Part shown: one piece after another, positions 60,208 to 64,000 of the stretch | Numbering within the stretch: the stretch's first letter is position 1 | Layout of the letters: the number at the start of each line of letters is the position of its first letter | NCBI GenBank assembly: GCA_040772005.1 | Contig: JAXGYZ010000004.1 | Span: 1 to 64,000, forward strand | Source of the DNA: MWBF01 sp040772005 | GTDB lineage: Bacteria > Chloroflexota > Anaerolineae > CG2-30-64-16 | Reading direction: 5' to 3' | DNA: 64,000 nucleotides | Position numbers and translations under genes: made by a program | The notes under the pieces: model-generated | Databases searched by the model: none | Told to the model about the DNA's origin: nothing | What the model saw: only the letters and a program-made list of their open reading frames with translations

Positions 60208-60633
60208 CTATTCCGAGATAGTGATGCCCATGCTGCGGGCGGAACCCTCGATCATGCGCATGGCCTGGTCGACATCGTACGCATTCAGGTCCTTGAGCTT
60301 CAGCTCTGCGATATCACGCACCTGCTTGCGGGTCAGGTTGCCGACCTTTTCGGCCTTCGGCTTGCCGGAGCCCTTGGCCACACCGGCGGCCTGCTTGATG
60401 AGGTCCGCGGCGGGCGGCGTCTTCGTCACAAACGTGAACGACTGGTCGGTGTAGATCGTGATCTCGACCGGGATCACGGTCCCTGCCTGGTTAGCCGTGC
60501 GCGCATTGTAGTCTTTGCAGAACGCCATGATATTGACGCCATGCTGACCCAGGGCAGGCCCAACCGGCGGCGCAGGATTCGCCTTGCCGGCCATGATTTG
60601 CAACTTGACGATCGCCTTGACTTTCTTCGCCAT
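60208..60633 (-). CDS. rplK: Ribosomal protein L11
   Basis: The 141-residue protein forms the GTPase-associated centre with 23S rRNA. VKAIVKLQIMAGKANPAPPVGPALGQHGVNIMAFCKDYNART is spelled in typical phrases (PPVGPALGQHGVNI), then AADLIKQAAGVAKGSGKP and the C-terminal RNA-binding domain. Length is normal. The ATG follows TAGGAGTC. It lies between nusG and rplA. Confidence 0.98.
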   Translation of the reverse strand: MAKKVKAIVKLQIMAGKANPAPPVGPALGQHGVNIMAFCKDYNARTANQAGTVIPVEITIYTDQSFTFVTKTPPAADLIKQAAGVAKGSGKPKAEKVGNLTRKQVRDIAELKLKDLNAYDVDQAMRMIEGSARSMGITISE

Positions 60634-60651
60634 GAGAAATGACTCCTAATG

Positions 60652-61368
60652 CTAAAGCCGCTCGATTTGGAGCAAGTCCACTTCGATCGGTGTTTCCCGG
60701 TTAAAGAAGGAGACCAGGACGCGAGCTTTGCCCTTGTCCGCGTAGACCTCATCCACCGTGCCGTTGAAGTCGCGGAACGAGCCCTCCACGATGCGCACCT
60801 TGTCGCCCACCTTGACCTTCACCTGGGCGACCGGCTCCTCAGCCTCCATGCGGCGCATGATGCGGTCCACTTCTTCCTGGCGCAGAGGGGTCGGTTTATT
60901 GCCGATCCCGACGAAGCCCGTGACGCCCGGCGTATTGCGCACCACATACCAGGATTCCTCGTCCAGGAGCATCTGGACCAGCACATATCCCGGATAGATG
61001 CGGCGCTCCACCACCCGCCGTTGGCCGTCACGCAGCTCGACCTGCTCCTCGGTTGGCACAATCACTTCGAGGATGTAGCTTTGCATGCCCATCGACTCGG
61101 CGCGATGTTCCAGGTTCTTTTTGACCTTGTTCTCATAGCCCGAATAGCAGTGGACGACATACCACTGGGGTTTGGCCGCGTCAGGCTCGCCGCCCTCTGC
61201 GGCGCCCTCATCGGACAGCTCGATGGGCAACTGGTCTTCGTAAGGTTCGTCCGCTGCACCCGCGTACGAAGACGCGACATCACTGGCGCCAGAGTCATCC
61301 AGCGCCGGTTGCTGCTCGTAATCGTCCATCGGGCCAGTATCTTGCCAGTTGTCCATATTCACCGCCAT
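60652..61368 (-). CDS. nusG: Transcription factor NusG with acidic N-terminal extension
   Basis: NusG binds RNA polymerase and affects elongation, pausing and Rho termination. The NGN domain starts near residue 65 (KPQWYVVHCYSGYENKVKKNLEHRAES) and the KOW domain is at the end (VGDKVRIVEGSFRDFNGTVDEVY). The first 64 residues are acidic and uncommon in the family (typical length is about 180). The start at 61368 is the first ATG after the secE gap; a downstream M5 or M14 would shorten it only slightly. Confidence 0.95.
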   Translation of the reverse strand: MAVNMDNWQDTGPMDDYEQQPALDDSGASDVASSYAGAADEPYEDQLPIELSDEGAAEGGEPDAAKPQWYVVHCYSGYENKVKKNLEHRAESMGMQSYILEVIVPTEEQVELRDGQRRVVERRIYPGYVLVQMLLDEESWYVVRNTPGVTGFVGIGNKPTPLRQEEVDRIMRRMEAEEPVAQVKVKVGDKVRIVEGSFRDFNGTVDEVYADKGKARVLVSFFNRETPIEVDLLQIERL

Positions 61369-61413
61369 TCAGTCATTGCCAGCCAACGCGCCGGTCCGTG
61401 GCAGACGTGCAAC

Positions 61414-61635
61414 TTACAAGCTGACGATCAGGCTGACCAGGGTCGCGAAAAGAAAGTCGATTGCGCCCAGGAACGCCGCCATCACCACTGTCACTGCCAG
61501 CACGATCAGAGTGAGGTTGGTCGCCTGCTTGCGCGTCGGCCAACTCACCTTACGCAGCTCACCGCGCGTGTCTCGCAAGTACTCGGCAATCCGATCGGTA
61601 ATCTTCGGTCTTGCCTCAACTGCCTCTCTGCTCAC
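61414..61635 (-). CDS. secE: Preprotein translocase subunit SecE
   Basis: The 73-residue membrane protein stabilises SecY in the SecYEG channel. EYLRDTRGELRKVSWPTRKQATNLT is the classic SecE amphipathic region, followed by one membrane helix (LIVLAVTVVMAAFLGAIDFLFATLV). The location between tRNA-Trp and nusG is standard. Two hairpins lie upstream. Confidence 0.96.
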   Translation of the reverse strand: MSREAVEARPKITDRIAEYLRDTRGELRKVSWPTRKQATNLTLIVLAVTVVMAAFLGAIDFLFATLVSLIVSL

Positions 61636-61695
61636 GCACTTCCTCCTCGGGACCTGTCCGGCGCTTTGCTCGCCGCGATGCAGGCCGCTTACGAT

Positions 61696-61768
61696 TCAAG
61701 ACACCGTCCGGCCGGCTCTGACTAACCATCCTGCAAGATCAGAAAGCCGTGCCGAGACGGTGTCTTGA
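61696..61768. repeat. Long hairpin upstream of secE
   Basis: TCAAGACACCGTC (61696-61708) pairs with GACGGTGTCTTGA (61756-61768); the inner CGGCCGGCTCTGA and TCAGAAAGCCGTGCCG also pair. It lies between tRNA-Trp and secE on the shared transcript. Confidence 0.7.
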
Positions 61769-61784
61769 TGGTGAACCTTAGCGT

Positions 61785-61813
61785 GCAAAGATGTTCCGGT
61801 GGAACATCTTTGC
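61785..61813 (-). terminator. Palindrome after tRNA-Trp
   Basis: GCAAAGATGTTCC and its perfect complement surround a 3-base loop, 5 bases past the mature tRNA-Trp 3' end. It may guide tRNA 3' processing or attenuate secE. Confidence 0.6.
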
Positions 61814-61818
61814 CTAGA

Positions 61819-61891
61819 CAGGCGTGGCAGGACTTGAACCCGCAACCCCCGCTTTTGGAGAGCGGTGCTCTGCCAATTGAGCTACACGCCT
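61819..61891 (-). tRNA. tRNA-Trp (anticodon CCA)
   Basis: The minus strand forms a full cloverleaf: AGGCGTG acceptor, D-arm GCTCAATTGGCAGAGC, anticodon stem CCGCT/AGCGG around CTCCAAA, and T-arm GCGGGTTCAAGTCCTGC. Discriminator G fits tRNA-Trp. CCA is not encoded. Confidence 0.96.
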
Positions 61892-61950
61892 ATGTGAGAG
61901 ACGAAAGGCCCATGACGCAGCTTTCTTGCGTCATGTGCCTGGCGTCATAC

Positions 61951-62121
61951 TTACCGGGTCTCGCGATGCGTCATGTGCTTGCGGCAGCGCGGGCAGTACT
62001 TCTTCAGTTCCATGCGGCCCTGCGTGTTCTTGCGGTTCTTCTCAGTCGTGTAGGACCGCTCTTTGCACTCGTTGCAGGACAGCGTGACGACAATCCGGTT
62101 TGCTTTCTTCGCTGGAGCCAT
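61951..62121 (-). CDS. rpmG: Ribosomal protein L33
   Basis: The 56-residue protein belongs to the large subunit. MAPAKKANRIVVTLSCNECKERSYTTEKNRKNTQGRMELKKYCPRCRKHM has CxxC and CxxC zinc-ribbon pairs, so it is the zinc-binding form. The ATG at 62121 follows GAGGTTACT. It lies between tuf and tRNA-Trp, a common order. Confidence 0.96.
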   Translation of the reverse strand: MAPAKKANRIVVTLSCNECKERSYTTEKNRKNTQGRMELKKYCPRCRKHMTHRETR

Positions 62122-62133
62122 AGTAACCTCGAT

Positions 62134-62187
62134 ACAGGTCACAGGTTGAAGGTTGCAAGTTCAACCTGGAACCTGCAACCTGTAACC
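62134..62187. repeat. Inverted heptamer array (GGTTGAA type) between tuf and rpmG
   Basis: ACAGGTCACAGGTTGAAGGT on the left and complementary AACCTGCAACCTGTAACC units on the right, with almost no spacer. It lies in the translation-gene cluster, showing the arrays also occur inside highly expressed operons. Confidence 0.8.
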
Positions 62188-62189
62188 GT

Positions 62190-63389
<1,200 letters not shown>

Positions 63390-63493
63390 GGACGGTATCC
63401 TCCTGAAAACCCTTCACCTTTGGGCGTTAAGTCGCCGCCGAAAAGTCCGGTCAGGCCAGACAGCGGCGGCGATCAAAAGACTCAAACGCGACA

Positions 63494-63566
63494 AGCCCAC
63501 GATCAGATTTGAACTGATGACCCCGTTCTTACCAAGAACGTGCTCTACCGACTGAGCTACGTGGGC
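63494..63566 (-). tRNA. tRNA-Thr (anticodon GGT)
   Basis: The minus strand gives GCCCACG acceptor, D-arm GCTCAGTCGGTAGAGC, anticodon stem CGTTC/GAACG around TTGGTAA, and T-arm ATCAGTTCAAATCTGAT. The discriminator is T. CCA is not encoded. Confidence 0.95.
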
Positions 63567-63612
63567 AGCCGGTACAATTGATAATTACGAATTTCGAATC
63601 ATCAATTGCCAG

Positions 63613-63659
63613 TGGGCAGGGAAGGATTCGAACCTCCGAAGGCTAATGCCATCTGATTT
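63613..63659 (-). tRNA. tRNA-Tyr 3' exon (gene interrupted by a group I intron)
   Basis: On the minus strand the exon reads AAATCAGA (end of anticodon loop and anticodon stem), TGGCATTAGCC (long variable arm), GGAGGTTCGAATCCTTC (T-arm), then CCTGCCC with discriminator A. The variable-arm type and CCTGCCCA ending fit tRNA-Tyr. The 5' exon (expected GGGCAGG... up to GTU of the anticodon) is beyond the right edge. Position before tRNA-Thr and tuf agrees. Confidence 0.8.
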
Positions 63660-64000
63660 CATCCCACTACGGCTTTCGCCGCCCCATCCGGGTTTGTGGG
63701 CTGGACTTTGTCTTCATCCGGTCTGGATGCTCCCCATTAAGTCTCTACACCTTCCGTTACTTTGCAGCAACGGCTTGGCTCGGCGTTACCAACTTCACAG
63801 GCTTCACCGAATTTGAGGAGTTTTCACCGACAGATTCCTCTGCCGGGCTGCAATTATCGCCGCCATCTCGAAGTAAGTAGCGCTCCCACCGTGACCACTT
63901 GCTATTCCGACCCACATTGATCGTACTCATTCCGGCCACTTGATCAACCGGAATCAGATACGTCTGACCGTTGGCACACAGGACAAACAGACTATCGAAA
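63660..64000 (-). mobile_element. Group I intron in tRNA-Tyr (3' part)
   Basis: The intron ends with G (complement of 63660), the conserved omega-G. The R/P7 5' strand GTGTAGAGACTTAATGG (63734-63750) and S/P7 3' strand AAGACAAAGTCC (63703-63714) are canonical, with GACTT pairing with AAGTC. A P8 stem (GCATCC...GGATG) lies between them. The 5' end, P1 and P3-P6 are beyond the window or in the ORF region. Confidence 0.8.
63757..63999 (-). CDS. Intron-encoded PD-(D/E)XK homing endonuclease-like protein (C-terminal part)
   Basis: The frame is open to the right edge and lacks its start. The visible end reads FDSLFVLCANGQTYLIPVDQVAGMSTINVG, then WSRWERYLLRDGG and an acidic tail. This matches the C-terminal region of the group-I-intron endonucleases of the I-Ssp6803I (PD-(D/E)XK) type, where TYLIPVD-like segments recur. 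Catalytic PD, E and K residues must lie upstream and were not seen. It ends before the intron P7 region. Confidence 0.65.
   Translation of the reverse strand, partial: FDSLFVLCANGQTYLIPVDQVAGMSTINVGRNSKWSRWERYLLRDGGDNCSPAEESVGENSSNSVKPVKLVTPSQAVAAK

Overview
The window looks like a chromosomal segment of a G+C-rich member of the Chloroflexota (Anaerolineae/Caldilineae-like). The support is the style of the zinc-ribbon/LysM and VanW surface proteins, the peptide-binding lipoprotein type, the many intergenic palindromes, and a tRNA-Tyr / tRNA-Thr / tuf / rpmG / tRNA-Trp / secE / nusG / rplK / rplA / rplJ / rplL cluster. This placement is inferred from protein style, not from a search. Where promoters are clear they read TTGACR or TTGCCG, 16-19 bp, TATAAT.

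Layout. 18-6389 (minus): a surface-protein operon (LysM protein split by a frameshift, HEAT protein with a polyacidic tail, TPR protein, FecR-like protein, GT39 glycosyltransferase). 6538-9441 (minus): site-2 protease, selA, tRNA-Val. 9827-17742 (plus): dnaE, methylmalonyl-CoA mutase B12 subunit, meaB, a diacylglycerol-kinase-like protein, a cation/proton antiporter. 17754-23261 (plus): xseA, xseB, an ECF sigma / anti-sigma pair, an ABC exporter. 23477-29321 (minus): a GH38 alpha-mannosidase and a TPR lytic transglycosylase. 29664-36042 (plus): an unusual import operon. 36384-45451 (plus): plsY, rubrerythrin, glpK, glpA, a DUF3800 gene with a structured RNA, glpB, glpC, a ketopantoate-reductase-like gene. 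45630-50587 (plus): a branched-chain amino acid ABC operon with fused LivM-LivG. 50771-55779: ornithine cyclodeaminase-like protein, EamA transporter, a membrane protein, a surface protein, a small metallopeptidase. 55855-64000 (minus): VanW protein and the translation cluster.

Main points. (1) The right edge cuts a group I intron in the anticodon loop of a tRNA-Tyr gene; the intron carries the 3' part of a PD-(D/E)XK homing-endonuclease-like ORF. (2) Two 173-bp inverted copies of a MITE-like element have intact, different 9-bp target duplications, and the same element end lies exactly 16 bp upstream of the -35 box of a sigma-70-type promoter in both places. (3) A lipoprotein fuses an amino-acid-binding domain to a circularly permuted peptide-binding domain, and its operon mixes DppB/DppC permeases with a HisM-like permease and a GlnQ-like ATPase. 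(4) Many gene gaps hold inverted arrays of 7-nt repeats. (5) Several palindromic repeats sit inside reading frames.
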